From an uncultured Metabacillus sp. (GTDB taxonomy: Bacteria > Bacillota > Bacilli > Bacillales > Bacillaceae), in assembly GCF_947503125.1 (NCBI RefSeq), contig NZ_CANNCR010000035.1, positions 1 to 45,608 of the forward strand: 45,608 nt of DNA, given 5' to 3'. Shown here one piece after another: positions 8,433 through 16,914 of the stretch (position 1 is the first letter of the stretch; every line of letters starts with the position of its first letter). The notes under the pieces are model-generated. The model made no database searches and had not been told where the DNA came from. It saw nothing but the letters and a program-made list of their open reading frames with translations. The position numbers and the translations under genes were made by a program.

Positions 8433-9764
8433 TTATTTCATTTTTGCTCTCTGCAACAATCTCTTGATACTATTATTTGCCTCATGTAACACAATACTTT
8501 TATTAATCGTCTTTAAGAGACCATTCTCCATCACAATTTCACCGTTAATAATCGTTGTTTCCACATCTGCACGGGTTGCAGAGTAGACAATTCTTGAAAT
8601 GGGATCAACGCCGTACGAGGGATACGTATGAAAATGATTCAAATTTAATATTGCTAAGTCTGCCTTTTTCCCAACCTCAATGCTGCCAATTTCATTTTCC
8701 ATGCCAACAGCTTTTGCCCCGCCGATCGTTGCCATTTTAAAAACGGTATGTGCATCCATTGCAGTAGGACCGTGGGCAGGTTTTTGAATGAGAGCTGCTA
8801 ATCTCATTTCATTAAACATGTCTAGATTGTTATTACATGGTGCTCCGTCTGCACCTAAACTTAAGGAAACTTGCTCCGATATCATATATGGAGTTTCTGC
8901 TATACCTGATGCTAACTTCAAGTTAGAGCCGGGACAATGACTAACATGAACACCTCGTTCTCGAATGATTTTCTTTTCCTCGTCATCTAACCATATACAA
9001 TGAGCAAGAATAAGGCGGGGATTCGCCAGTCCTAAATGATCTAAATACACAATGTTCCTCATTCCGGTTTCCTTTTGAACAATGTCAATTTCTCCAAGGT
9101 TTTCAGAGGCATGTGTATGAACCATTACATGATAGTGTTCTGAAAGAGATTGAACTTCTCGAAGCAGCTTCTCCGTACAAGACACGACAAATCTAGGAGA
9201 AAACGCATATTTAATCCGGCCATTATCATAGTTGTGCCATTTTTCCAAGAGGTCGACACTTTCTCTAATAGAGTTTTCCGTTTTCTCCTGCAATGGAAGT
9301 GGCACTTCATCGCCTTTGTCCATCATTACTTTCCCGGACAAAGCTCTAATTCCGCTTTCTGCAATTGCTTTAAAAGCATATTCAGTATGATGAACAGTCT
9401 CCATATCAACAATCGTTGTCGTTCCACTCTGGATAAGCTCCCCAATTCCGAGCATGGCAGAATAATAGATTGATTCCTCATCATGTGCAGCCTCTAACGG
9501 CCAAATTCTCTTTTTTAACCAGTCCATTAATTCAAGGTCATCACCTTGGCCGCGGAAGATTGTTTGGCATAGATGAATATGGGTTTGGACAAAGCCCGGG
9601 ATAACTGTCTTTCCTTTTGCATCGATGATTTTATCAGGTTGCGAAACCTCTAGGTTAGGACCAATGTTCATAATGATATCGTCAACGATGTGAAGATCGC
9701 CTATCATGATTTCTTCCTCTTTATTCATCGTCACAATTTCTGCATTTTTAATTAGTAGATTCAT
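8433..9764 (-). CDS. amidohydrolase-family purine/nucleoside deaminase (5'-deoxyadenosine/MTA/SAH deaminase type)
   Basis: A 443-residue zinc amidohydrolase of the COG0402 deaminase group. Metal and catalytic residues are in place: His62 and His64 (THIHLCQ), His219 and Glu222 (HTHASE), His256 (LAHC) and Asp307 (GADG). It most resembles Bacillus proteins named 5'-deoxyadenosine or methylthioadenosine/S-adenosylhomocysteine deaminase. ATG 9764 follows AGGGGG by eight bases and overlaps the end of the small membrane-protein frame by 17 bases. The unit is preceded by a purine riboswitch with a terminator, so its true substrate may be a guanine-like base rather than an adenosine. The reaction class (hydrolytic deamination) is well supported; the substrate is not. 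Confidence 0.88.
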   Translation of the reverse strand: MNLLIKNAEIVTMNKEEEIMIGDLHIVDDIIMNIGPNLEVSQPDKIIDAKGKTVIPGFVQTHIHLCQTIFRGQGDDLELMDWLKKRIWPLEAAHDEESIYYSAMLGIGELIQSGTTTIVDMETVHHTEYAFKAIAESGIRALSGKVMMDKGDEVPLPLQEKTENSIRESVDLLEKWHNYDNGRIKYAFSPRFVVSCTEKLLREVQSLSEHYHVMVHTHASENLGEIDIVQKETGMRNIVYLDHLGLANPRLILAHCIWLDDEEKKIIRERGVHVSHCPGSNLKLASGIAETPYMISEQVSLSLGADGAPCNNNLDMFNEMRLAALIQKPAHGPTAMDAHTVFKMATIGGAKAVGMENEIGSIEVGKKADLAILNLNHFHTYPSYGVDPISRIVYSATRADVETTIINGEIVMENGLLKTINKSIVLHEANNSIKRLLQRAKMK

Positions 9765-9939
9765 AACATATCCCCCTATTTTCATATAAAACGGTATCCA
9801 CGCAATAACCTTGCCGCCAAAATAGACACGACATCCCCTGCTCCTTGCAAAAATTGGCTGCGAACGAGATGGTAAATTCATTGATTAAAAAAACTCCGAT
9901 GACAAATCCGGCAGTTACATATAATATGATGTCTTTCAT
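9748..9939 (-). CDS. small membrane protein in the riboswitch-controlled unit
   Basis: A 63-residue frame starting at ATG 9939, nine bases after AGAGGA. Residues about 4-24 form one transmembrane helix (ILYVTAGFVIGVFLI). The C-terminal half is Cys-rich (Cys at about residues 32, 38, 46 and 58) and not recognised. It overlaps the deaminase start by 17 bases, suggesting coupling. It is the first frame after the riboswitch terminator. A longer version from 9987 lacks a good ribosome site. It could instead be an untranslated leader; homologues would decide. Confidence 0.45.
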   Translation of the reverse strand: MKDIILYVTAGFVIGVFLINEFTISFAANFCKEQGMSCLFWRQGYCVDTVLYENRGICYESTN

Positions 9940-10016
9940 TTCTAAATTCCTCTTAATTGATGCCGCTTCTGCCTTCTTTAGAGTCATCCCATTTCAATCA
10001 CTTTCGTGTATAGGAT

Positions 10017-10063
10017 AAAAAAAGCAACGAGGAAAATATGCTTGTTAAGCAAATTTTCCTCGT
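10017..10063 (-). terminator. riboswitch-associated terminator
   Basis: On the minus strand ACGAGGAAAAT (10063-10053) pairs perfectly with ATTTTCCTCGT (10037-10027). The interior pairs further (GCTT with AAGC). The stem is followed three bases later by seven T. The 5' arm is the same sequence as the 3' strand of riboswitch helix P1, so aptamer and terminator exclude each other. Confidence 0.85.
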
Positions 10064-10128
10064 AGCCAGAAATTTACGGTTTCTAGTAGAGACCCTTAAT
10101 CCGATTATTAAGGTTATACGAGAAAATT
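10052..10128 (-). promoter_or_regulatory. purine (guanine-class variant) riboswitch
   Basis: Read on the minus strand. P1 is AATTTTC-TCGTA with TACGAGGAAAATT (one bulged G). J1/2 has the conserved TATAA. P2 is CCTTAAT/ATTAAGG, seven perfect pairs. L2 is AATCGG. J2/3 is GTCTCTACT (consensus GTTTCTACC). P3 is AGAAA/TTTCT. L3 is CCGTAAAT, an exact consensus match whose CC can kiss the GG of L2. J3/1 is GGCTA. The specificity base (74 in xpt numbering) is C at 10065, the guanine-class choice. Differences from xpt are U48 to C, A73 to G, and a U-G pair closing P3. A promoter lies just upstream and a terminator sharing P1 lies just downstream, predicting an ON switch as in pbuE. Ligand is unproven. 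Confidence 0.88.
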
Positions 10129-10143
10129 AGTTTTATAATCCTA

Positions 10144-10172
10144 ATCATAGTAGCCTTTAAAACTTGATACAA
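10144..10172 (-). promoter_or_regulatory. promoter of the riboswitch-deaminase unit
   Basis: TTGTAT (10172-10167) and TATGAT (10149-10144) are separated by exactly 17 bases on the minus strand. The predicted transcript starts near 10137, about nine bases before the aptamer. Confidence 0.65.
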
Positions 10173-10305
10173 CAACATCGTTAGGTTTTCTCCCTAATGT
10201 TTTAACAATTTCCATTTTTTCATCTTTTCGGTGTATGGAAAGACATTGCTTGTTCCTTCTATAGAAAAAAATGTGTAAGCAATACGAACAACCTAATGGA
10301 TTACC

Positions 10306-10334
10306 TTGAAAACTCCCCTTAAAATCAGTAGTAT
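10306..10334 (+). promoter_or_regulatory. promoter of the 58-residue plus-strand gene
   Basis: TTGAAA (10306-10311) and TAGTAT (10329-10334) with a 17-base spacer. The start codon of the small gene follows about 28 bases later. Confidence 0.5.
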
Positions 10335-10362
10335 ACCGAGTTCATAAAAGGGGTGTTTAACT

Positions 10363-10539
10363 TTGAAACAATATGTATTCACAGTGGAAACAAACGATTG
10401 CAAACGTGAACTTATTTTCAATGCAAATGGGATTGTCGACGCGGTTAATCAGCTAAAGCTAATCATGGACGTGATGCGAAACGAAGGGGAGTTTCAAATG
10501 AAAAGTGTTTACTACAACGGGGTTATGTTTAAGAATTAG
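10363..10539 (+). CDS. 58-residue hypothetical protein
   Basis: A short gene starting at TTG 10363 with the ribosome site AAAGGGGTG and a promoter-like pair upstream. It ends at TAG 10537-10539, just before a hairpin terminator. The product is soluble, with alternating strands and one amphipathic helix (MKQYVFTVET..., VDAVNQLKLIMDVMRNEG, MKSVYYNGVMFKN). It has no motif I recognise. Complete expression signals on both sides make it likely to be real. It sits between the namZ unit and the riboswitch unit, transcribed against both. Confidence 0.6.
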   Translation: MKQYVFTVETNDCKRELIFNANGIVDAVNQLKLIMDVMRNEGEFQMKSVYYNGVMFKN

Positions 10540-10556
10540 TTTTCCAAAATATCGAT

Positions 10557-10590
10557 AAAAGGGCTGAATCACATAGATTCAACCCTTTCT
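10557..10590. terminator. shared terminator of namZ and the 58-residue gene
   Basis: AAAGGGCTGAATC (10558-10570) pairs with GATTCAACCCTTT (10576-10588). The single mismatch becomes a G-U pair in the minus-strand transcript, where the stem also runs into a short T tract. It therefore serves namZ best and probably both genes. Confidence 0.7.
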
Positions 10591-10653
10591 AAACGATTAA
10601 ATCAGGCTGCTCCTCCAAAGGAACTGACCCTATCTTGAGACAACCCAACGTAT

Positions 10654-11892
10654 TTATTTATACATCAAATACTGCTCACGAATCTTCTTAAAACGTATGA
10701 GGTCATCTTGATATTCAGTCACGATGTCAGAAACAGATGCTCCCTCTTCAATCATCGTCCTTACCCAGTCATTGCCGATTAAGCGGCCAAAGTTGTTTAC
10801 TGCAAGAAATTCAAAGTCATCTGGGTACAAATCATGGATCGTCTTGATGATGTGCAAGCCGGTCGGCACAGCTTTAAATGTGTCACAGTTCGTGACATAG
10901 ATTTCCACCCCATGGCTAAGCTTGCCCGCATGCTTTGAAAAAGCAGGTGTGAAGGAGGCAGCTCGGAATGTGACACCGGGCAGGCCTAATGAATTTAATG
11001 TTTCCGCTAGCTCTGTACTGTTTATATATGGGGCGCCGATTAATTCGAATGGCTTTGTCGTTCCCCTTCCTTCAGAGACATTTGTTCCTTCGATTAAGCC
11101 TGTTGCCGGATAAACAATTGTCGTTGACACGGTAGGCATGTTGGGCGATGGCAAGACAAATGGCAGCCCGGTCTCATCATAATCCATTGAGCGTTTCCAG
11201 CCCTTCATTTTTACCACCTTTAGATCTGCGCCAATGTCAAATTCTTCGTTGAACAGCATTGCCAGCTCGCCCACCGTCATGCCATGGATGAGCGGGATCG
11301 GATATAAGCCCACAAAGGAAGAGAATTCCGGCTCAAGCACAGGCCCATCCACCGTAAGCCCGCCTTGAGGGTTCGGTCGGTCAAGAACGATAAATGGAAT
11401 ATCATTTTCTTTCGCTGCTTCCATCGCATAGGCCATTGTGTAAATATACGTGTAATAACGTGTGCCCACATCTTGAATATCAAAGACAAGAACATCAACG
11501 TTTTCAAGCATTTCAGGTGTCGGCTTTCTCGTTTGCCCATACAGGCTGTAAACCGGCAGGCCCGTCTTTTCATCCACATAAAAGTCAACATATTCCCCAG
11601 CCTGCGCATCCCCGCGCACCCCATGCTCAGGTCCATAAAGAGCGGTTAATTCAATGTCCGGATCCTCATGCAGCAAATCGACAATGCTCGTTAACTTTGA
11701 ATCTACTCCGGTTGGATTTGTAATCAGCCCAACCCGTTTCCCCTTTAATAATTCTTTCTGATCACCTAAAAGCACCTCAACGCCAGGGGTAACCTTTTGT
11801 TTTTTCTTTTCTTTCAAGGCTGATACATTGGCAGAGGGAACCATGCTTAAAACCAACATGCCAATTACCATCAATAAAAGCAGCTTTTTCAT
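10654..11892 (-). CDS. namZ: exo-beta-N-acetylmuramidase NamZ (DUF1343, YbbC)
   Basis: A 412-residue secreted protein with an N-terminal signal peptide (KKLLLLMVIGMLVLSMVP...) and the DUF1343 domain: GKRVGLITNPTGVD, LYGPEHGVRGD, VFDIQDVGTRYYTY and LDRPNPQGG. NamZ removes the non-reducing terminal MurNAc from peptidoglycan fragments outside the cell. ATG 11892 follows TAGGAGGGAG by eight bases; an in-frame start at 11925 runs back into nagZ. It is the third gene of an amiE-nagZ-namZ unit with a 14-base gap after nagZ, and a terminator follows at 10557. Together the three enzymes can trim glycan chains and muropeptides to MurNAc, GlcNAc and peptides for uptake. Confidence 0.93.
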   Translation of the reverse strand: MKKLLLLMVIGMLVLSMVPSANVSALKEKKKQKVTPGVEVLLGDQKELLKGKRVGLITNPTGVDSKLTSIVDLLHEDPDIELTALYGPEHGVRGDAQAGEYVDFYVDEKTGLPVYSLYGQTRKPTPEMLENVDVLVFDIQDVGTRYYTYIYTMAYAMEAAKENDIPFIVLDRPNPQGGLTVDGPVLEPEFSSFVGLYPIPLIHGMTVGELAMLFNEEFDIGADLKVVKMKGWKRSMDYDETGLPFVLPSPNMPTVSTTIVYPATGLIEGTNVSEGRGTTKPFELIGAPYINSTELAETLNSLGLPGVTFRAASFTPAFSKHAGKLSHGVEIYVTNCDTFKAVPTGLHIIKTIHDLYPDDFEFLAVNNFGRLIGNDWVRTMIEEGASVSDIVTEYQDDLIRFKKIREQYLMYK

Positions 11893-11906
11893 CGTAACTC
11901 TCCCTC

Positions 11907-13856
11907 CTAGTTTAATTCCTTGCAAGAATTAAGATGCAAGCCATGCCCAAACTCATATAACGTCTCAGATGGATTTGTGACAGATGGGATATCTACTGGC
12001 AATGTTCCCTTCGGTTTTGCTTCGCCAAAGATGACTTCGATGCCCGCCGGAATATTCGGTTGTCTATAACGGTCATTTGAAAAGCCTTTAAATCCGTAAA
12101 CAGCAAGCACCGCCTTTGCTTCTTCAAAATTCGCCACATCATACGGATTTCTTAAACTTATTAACACAAATTTCTTGTTCTTTTCCTGGGCATCCTTCAT
12201 CACTGCTCTTGGAAAGGCGGTTGCCCATTTGCTTGAATCCTGCACGCTGTCATCGATCACCCCATCATTCACGACAGGGTCGTTTTTCACAACATAGGAA
12301 CCTGTAATGACATAGTCAGCTTCATTAATAAGAGAACGAACTTCATCATCAACTGTTTTTCCGGAAAAGTCCATGCCCGTTACCGCAACATTCTTCCATT
12401 TCTTTTTAGCAGCGATTTCTTCAATGCTCCTTGTCATTGCTTCAACCTGATCGGCAAACGGAGCAAGAACTAAAATGCGCTCACCCTTTTTCGGTTTAAA
12501 AGGCAATGTTTTTTCTTCATTTTTAATAAGGGTCACTGCATCCTCTGCCATTTTCTCTTCCTGCTTTAGATGCTTTTTATTTCCTATCACTTGAATCGCG
12601 TTGGCAATCTTCTCATCAAGCGGAGCATCTTCTCGGTCTTCACCAGGCTTATAGATGCCTCGTTTGATTTTCAACTCGAGTATTCTTTCCACCGATTGAT
12701 CGACCTGCTCCAGCGGTATTTCTCCTGTTTCAATTGCTCCCTTCACTGCTTCAAAAACTGATGCTAAATTCTCTTCCATTTCCAGCGAGGTCACTTGTGC
12801 TGGCATCAGCGCGATATCCACACCTGATTTTAAGGCTAAAACAACCGCTTCTTCCTGCCCAAAATGATCAGCAATCGCTTTCATATTTAACGCATCGGTT
12901 ACGACGACACCATTAAAGCCCATTTCTTCCCGTAGCAGGCCTGTTATGACCTTTTTAGATAATGTTGCCGGAACCATGATTTCCTGTCCGTCCTTTTTGC
13001 TGATATAGGTTGTATCATCGAATGCAGGGAATTGAACATGGGCTGTCATCATCATATCAACACCCGCATCGATGGCCTGTTGAAACGGAACGAGCTCAAC
13101 CGAACGCAACCTCTCCTTCTCATATGGTACAAGCGGAAGTCCATAATGACTATCTACCGCGGTATCGCCATGGCCCGGAAAATGCTTGGTTGTTGCTGCG
13201 ACATTCTGGCTTTGCAACCCTTTTATCGTTTGAATGCCAAGCTTTGCAACAAGCTCCGGATTTGAGCTAAAGGAGCGAACACCAATAACAGGATTTTCTG
13301 AGTTATTGTTAACATCAACAACAGGACCAAAATTAACATTGATCCCTAATGCCGCTAATTCCTTTCCGATGATTTTCCCAGTCTGATAGGCGTATTTTTC
13401 ATTTCGCGTGGCTCCTACGGCCATATTTCCAGGAAGATTTGTCCCTGATTGCAGGCGGGTTACAATACCGCCCTCCTGATCGATCGTGATCAACAAGGGA
13501 ATGTCCTTGCTAGCCTCCTGCAACCCGTCAACAAGCTTTACCGTTTGCTCGGTATCTACCACGTTTTCAGCAAATAAAATCACACCGCCTAAATGGTATT
13601 TTTCAATGATGCTTCCAACCTCATCATTCATTTCCGTAAAGCCGGTTGCTTTGGTTTCCCCAGCTTTTTGCCAATTTCGGAAATCCGGCATGAGCATTTG
13701 CCCAACCTTCTCCTCTAGCGACATCTCCTCCACAATTGACTTTACATCAGTTGCCGCTGTTTCTTTAGTGGTTGCTTTTGCTGACGTAAAGCCTGTAAAT
13801 GCTGTCAACGCTAAGGCTGCCGCTAGCCCGGCCGATAACCATTTCTTTTTCTTCAA
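11907..13856 (-). CDS. nagZ: secreted beta-N-acetylglucosaminidase NagZ (GH3, YbbD)
   Basis: A 649-residue glycoside hydrolase family 3 enzyme that removes GlcNAc from muropeptides in the cell wall. The catalytic loop KHFPGHGDT (about residues 224-232) supplies the His/Asp acid-base dyad. The nucleophile is the Asp of [11 protein letters not shown] (about 321). Bacillus NagZ carries an extra C-terminal domain, and the length here agrees. An N-terminal signal peptide is present ([20 protein letters not shown]). The ribosome site GAGAGGTGG fits TTG at 13856 with eight-base spacing; the ATG at 13868 is too close. It follows amiE by 20 bases. Confidence 0.93.
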   Translation of the reverse strand: MKKKKWLSAGLAAALALTAFTGFTSAKATTKETAATDVKSIVEEMSLEEKVGQMLMPDFRNWQKAGETKATGFTEMNDEVGSIIEKYHLGGVILFAENVVDTEQTVKLVDGLQEASKDIPLLITIDQEGGIVTRLQSGTNLPGNMAVGATRNEKYAYQTGKIIGKELAALGINVNFGPVVDVNNNSENPVIGVRSFSSNPELVAKLGIQTIKGLQSQNVAATTKHFPGHGDTAVDSHYGLPLVPYEKERLRSVELVPFQQAIDAGVDMMMTAHVQFPAFDDTTYISKKDGQEIMVPATLSKKVITGLLREEMGFNGVVVTDALNMKAIADHFGQEEAVVLALKSGVDIALMPAQVTSLEMEENLASVFEAVKGAIETGEIPLEQVDQSVERILELKIKRGIYKPGEDREDAPLDEKIANAIQVIGNKKHLKQEEKMAEDAVTLIKNEEKTLPFKPKKGERILVLAPFADQVEAMTRSIEEIAAKKKWKNVAVTGMDFSGKTVDDEVRSLINEADYVITGSYVVKNDPVVNDGVIDDSVQDSSKWATAFPRAVMKDAQEKNKKFVLISLRNPYDVANFEEAKAVLAVYGFKGFSNDRYRQPNIPAGIEVIFGEAKPKGTLPVDIPSVTNPSETLYEFGHGLHLNSCKELN

Positions 13857-13876
13857 TGTGACATCCACCTCTCACT

Positions 13877-15226
13877 TTACTTATTTTTCTCTAACGCTTC
13901 ATAAATTGCCGTTACAACACTTCCATAGCTTCCTGTTTGAAAAAGGTCACCGATAAACTGATTTGGATTACTTTCAGGATTGACAAGCGGTGAATGCTTT
14001 TTGTTTGTCAGCAGGACGATCCCTAAATCGAATTCAGGATCAATGATCGTCACCGTACCTGTCCAGCCTGTATGACCGTAAGCGCTTTTACTTGCATGCG
14101 GGCCAAACATCCATTCCATGCTGTCATGGCGGTTAAGTCTCCAGCCAAGACCATAAGTAGGATTCACCATAGATGGCTCAGTAAATGTTTTAACGATGTC
14201 CTGATCGAAAAAGGTATGATCGCCATATCCTCCGCCATTTAGCATCACTTGCAGAAGTACGGCTATATCACTAGTTGTAGAAAAAAGGCCTGCGTGTCCC
14301 GATACACCTTCCATGGAGTAGTAAGCCTTTTCATCGTGAACTTCCCCTTGAAGGGTGTATGTGCGAATATTCGGGAACTCAATGACCCCGTCCCTCGTAT
14401 TTCCAAGCAGCTCCGTTGCCGCAAAATCCTTTGGTTTATACCCTTTTTGCAGCGGATTAAACATCGTATGCTTCAATTTAAGCGGCTTATAGATTTCATT
14501 TTCAACATAAACATCCAACGGCAGTCCTGTGATTTTCTCGACAATGGCACCTAACAGCATATAATCGACATCACTGTAAATATTTTTTGTGCCAGGTTCG
14601 TAGATAAGCGGAGTATCGGACAAGAACTTAATTGTTTTTTCCCGTTCTTGTGAATACAAGTCCTTGGCAACCTTCGGATTATGGTATTGCGGATCAGGAG
14701 TAAATCCTGCTGTATGATGGAGCACATCAATAATGCGCAGTGTATCCTTGCCTTTAATCACATCGGTTTCTTTGTCCTTGAACTCAGGAATATATTGCTG
14801 AACAGGTGCATATAGATCAAGCTTCCCTTCAGCAACTAATTTCTGCAAGGCGAAATTTGTCGCGTACATTTTCGTGTTTGATGCAAGGTCAAACATCGTA
14901 ACGTCCTTCATTTTAAGAGGCCTTTTCAACGGTGTATGCCCTGCGAATTTTTGTTTATAGCCGTAGCTTTCCTTTTTTACAATTTTCCCATCCTTAATGA
15001 CGATCAAGGATGCACCAGGAAATCCAGCCGCCACTTCTTTTTCAATTAACTGATCGACTTTTTCCAATTTTTCAGAGGAAAACCCAACATCCTCCGGCTT
15101 TGCAGCTTTTTCTAGAACCTGATGGAGATCAGCTTCATCCTGATTTGACTTCGCTAGCGCTGCTGAAGGCATGATCAATAAGAGCCCGACAGCTGAACAA
15201 AGTACGCAGCGAATCCATTTCTTCAT
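13877..15226 (-). CDS. amiE: secreted serine hydrolase, N-acetylmuramyl-L-alanine amidase AmiE-like (YbbE)
   Basis: A 449-residue exported protein of the beta-lactamase/DD-peptidase fold. It has a signal peptide ending near residue 25 (ALA-KS), the SxxK motif Ser116-Asn-Thr-Lys119, the Tyr217-Ser-Asp motif and a C-terminal HTG triad (GHTGWTG). In Bacillus subtilis the homologue next to nagZ cleaves the peptide from MurNAc. ATG 15226 follows GGGAGGGAG. It is the first gene of the amiE-nagZ-namZ unit. The murQ, murR and murP genes that precede this block in B. subtilis are not here, so the catabolic half must lie elsewhere or be missing. A long AT palindrome sits upstream. Confidence 0.88.
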   Translation of the reverse strand: MKKWIRCVLCSAVGLLLIMPSAALAKSNQDEADLHQVLEKAAKPEDVGFSSEKLEKVDQLIEKEVAAGFPGASLIVIKDGKIVKKESYGYKQKFAGHTPLKRPLKMKDVTMFDLASNTKMYATNFALQKLVAEGKLDLYAPVQQYIPEFKDKETDVIKGKDTLRIIDVLHHTAGFTPDPQYHNPKVAKDLYSQEREKTIKFLSDTPLIYEPGTKNIYSDVDYMLLGAIVEKITGLPLDVYVENEIYKPLKLKHTMFNPLQKGYKPKDFAATELLGNTRDGVIEFPNIRTYTLQGEVHDEKAYYSMEGVSGHAGLFSTTSDIAVLLQVMLNGGGYGDHTFFDQDIVKTFTEPSMVNPTYGLGWRLNRHDSMEWMFGPHASKSAYGHTGWTGTVTIIDPEFDLGIVLLTNKKHSPLVNPESNPNQFIGDLFQTGSYGSVVTAIYEALEKNK

Positions 15227-15270
15227 TGTTTTTCTCCCTCCCCATTTTATGTATCCATCGCCTTATTTTT

Positions 15271-15316
15271 AAAATATAATTTTAAATAAATTTTATATTT
15301 ATTAAAATTATATTTT
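15271..15316. promoter_or_regulatory. long AT-rich inverted repeat upstream of amiE
   Basis: The arm AAAATATAATTTTAAATAAA (15271-15290) matches the reverse complement of 15298-15316 with one base missing, around a 7-base spacer. It lies 45-90 bases upstream of the amiE start and contains TATAAT-like boxes on the minus strand. Position and symmetry fit an operator, perhaps for an RpiR/MurR-type regulator encoded elsewhere. That assignment is inference. Confidence 0.5.
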
Positions 15317-15525
15317 ATAAACTTGATAGTAGCACCCCAAAAATTGAAAAACAAGGTGCTTTTGTCACACTTACATTGTATAAAAATAGTTTAACCAACC
15401 TCATTAAGGAACCGACATCCTTTTTAACAAGTTTAATTAATGTTATCGGTATTGAAATAGAATTTTCAAAACGAAGAACATGTTATAGTGTTGTTCTACA
15501 TGGGGCAACGTCAGGAAAAATAAAA

Positions 15526-15549
15526 GAGACTGCCAAATTTGACAGCCTC
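15526..15549 (-). terminator. terminator of a deleted ABC permease gene
   Basis: GAGGCTGTCAAA pairs with TTTGGCAGTCTC on the minus strand using two G-U pairs, followed by TTTTATTTTT. It lies just after the stop codon of the permease fragment. Confidence 0.75.
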
Positions 15550-15566
15550 AAGTAAAATATTATTCT

Positions 15567-15680
15567 TTAACCAGAATGTAATGCAATTCCATGAGTGAAA
15601 AACCTTTGCAGGAATGGATATACAATTAATGCAGGGATCATCGCTATAAAAATTTCTGCAGCATTCAACAAATTTATCAT
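15567..15680 (-). pseudogene. C-terminal remnant of a carbohydrate ABC transporter permease
   Basis: The minus strand reads [20 protein letters not shown] then [15 protein letters not shown] and a stop. This is the characteristic C-terminal helix of MalG/LplC/YtcP-type sugar permeases ([18 protein letters not shown]). Only about 37 codons remain and no permease body lies upstream. The stop codon and the terminator are kept, so the break is upstream. The rest of the operon was probably deleted. Confidence 0.65.
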
Positions 15681-16243
15681 ATGAGTGTTTATTTCAAATC
15701 ATTAATATAAAACAGGAGCTTTTTTTGAAAAGATGACTCTTACTACTAATATTAAAAATGAGAAATGACCGATGTTTTTCATTGTAATTTCCTCATAATT
15801 TTTCTGAACCTTTTGTGAATTCAAAAATATCACTCTTTTTAAAATATCCAAACAAACATGTGAGGAAATATAACATGAAATTTACACAGGAACTTCTCAC
15901 CAGTTGATTTTCTCAATTTTACATATCCATTTTAAATAACTCAAGACTTTTATTTGCTCTTTTGTAAAAGATTGATGTTTGATCATAGTAAATCGGTTAA
16001 CCTCTTTTAAAGTTATCCAAGCACTCGACTGGTCAAATAGTTAATGCTGCAAAAGTGTCTCCCTGTATGCCAAATGAGCCTTAGAAACGATTCTAGAGGC
16101 TCGTTTTTCTTTTTTCATTTAAAAAAACTTCCCTTTTATAGTGTCCTCTGTTGCGGAAAAGTGCACGATTGCCGAAGATTGATTATTTTATTCTAACTGT
16201 ATTTCGTTAGTACAATAATAGTAAAATTAGACGGTGAAACAGA
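15681..16243. other. AT-rich non-coding stretch
   Basis: No gene or recognisable remnant was found in these 560 bases, apart from a strong plus-strand terminator at 16076-16115 with no gene in front of it. A ten-codon frame at 15874 follows a ribosome-site-like GTGAGGA but has no visible meaning. Confidence 0.4.
16076..16115 (+). terminator. orphan intrinsic terminator
   Basis: GAGCCTTAGAA (16076-16086) pairs with TTCTAGAGGCTC (16091-16102), one bulge, followed by GTTTTTCTTTTTT. No plus-strand gene was found upstream. Confidence 0.75.
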
Positions 16244-16723
16244 TTAGCTAAGGTCAAAGGCATCTTTGTAGGCTTTACGCAAATCAGCTGAGTTATCAGG
16301 CCACTCGACAGGTTTACCGTCAACTATCATCCCAAAGGCATCGAGACATCGATGCCATCCGGCAGCAGTATTGACCGCCATGGATTGATCATCAAAAGTG
16401 TGAGTGAAGATCATTCGGCATCCTTGATCTTCAGATTGCAATTCAATGTGAAGGATGTCATCAATCTCACGGAAAGCAAAGACTCGAGGAGGTTCAAACT
16501 CAGTGATGATCCCTTCATACGTTGAACCTTCACCGTCATCAAAAAAGATAATACCACCAAGTTTAAGTTCCATCTCCCCTGTAGCAAATGGGTACCACTT
16601 AGAAAAGTGAACAGGATCAGTAAGGATTCGCCAGACATTTTCAACCTCTTGATGGGGCAAAAAACGATCAAATCGTAAAGTGTAACGACTTTCGGTTTTA
16701 TGGAAAGTACCGTATTCAATCAT
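16244..16723 (-). CDS. SRPBCC/AHSA1-domain protein
   Basis: A 159-residue single-domain protein of the START-like SRPBCC superfamily (AHSA1 type). Diagnostic segments are VWRILTDPVHFSKWYPFATG, ELKLGGIIFFDDG, EGIITEFEPPRVFAFRE and the C-terminal GWHRCLDAF. Such proteins form a hydrophobic ligand pocket; the ligand and role are usually unknown. ATG 16723 follows AAGGAG by about ten bases. The gene appears to stand alone. A decayed open frame lies upstream of it on the same strand. Confidence 0.87.
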   Translation of the reverse strand: MIEYGTFHKTESRYTLRFDRFLPHQEVENVWRILTDPVHFSKWYPFATGEMELKLGGIIFFDDGEGSTYEGIITEFEPPRVFAFREIDDILHIELQSEDQGCRMIFTHTFDDQSMAVNTAAGWHRCLDAFGMIVDGKPVEWPDNSADLRKAYKDAFDLS

Positions 16724-16914
16724 TGTTTTTTTCTCCTTGTTCCATGTTTTTTTAGATTGCTTGTTCGCTTCCTTTGCTTATTATCATAAAATATTAACAG
16801 CTATTATTCTGTTACTCAAGTCAATTGGAAATAAAATGCGTATGATTTTTACTAACGTTGGATATGTAATCTGCACATGATGTGTTTGCTTCAATCTTTT
16901 TTGATAACACTCTA

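Noticed and set aside
10141-10346. Minus-strand frame of about 65 codons upstream of the riboswitch promoter
   Set aside because: Open and protein-like at its end (RKPNDVVVSSFKGYYD) but has no start or ribosome site and overlaps two promoters in opposite directions.
10612-10646. Sequence GGAACTGACCCTATCTTGAG resembling an insertion-sequence end
   Set aside because: No second copy, transposase or target duplication in the window.
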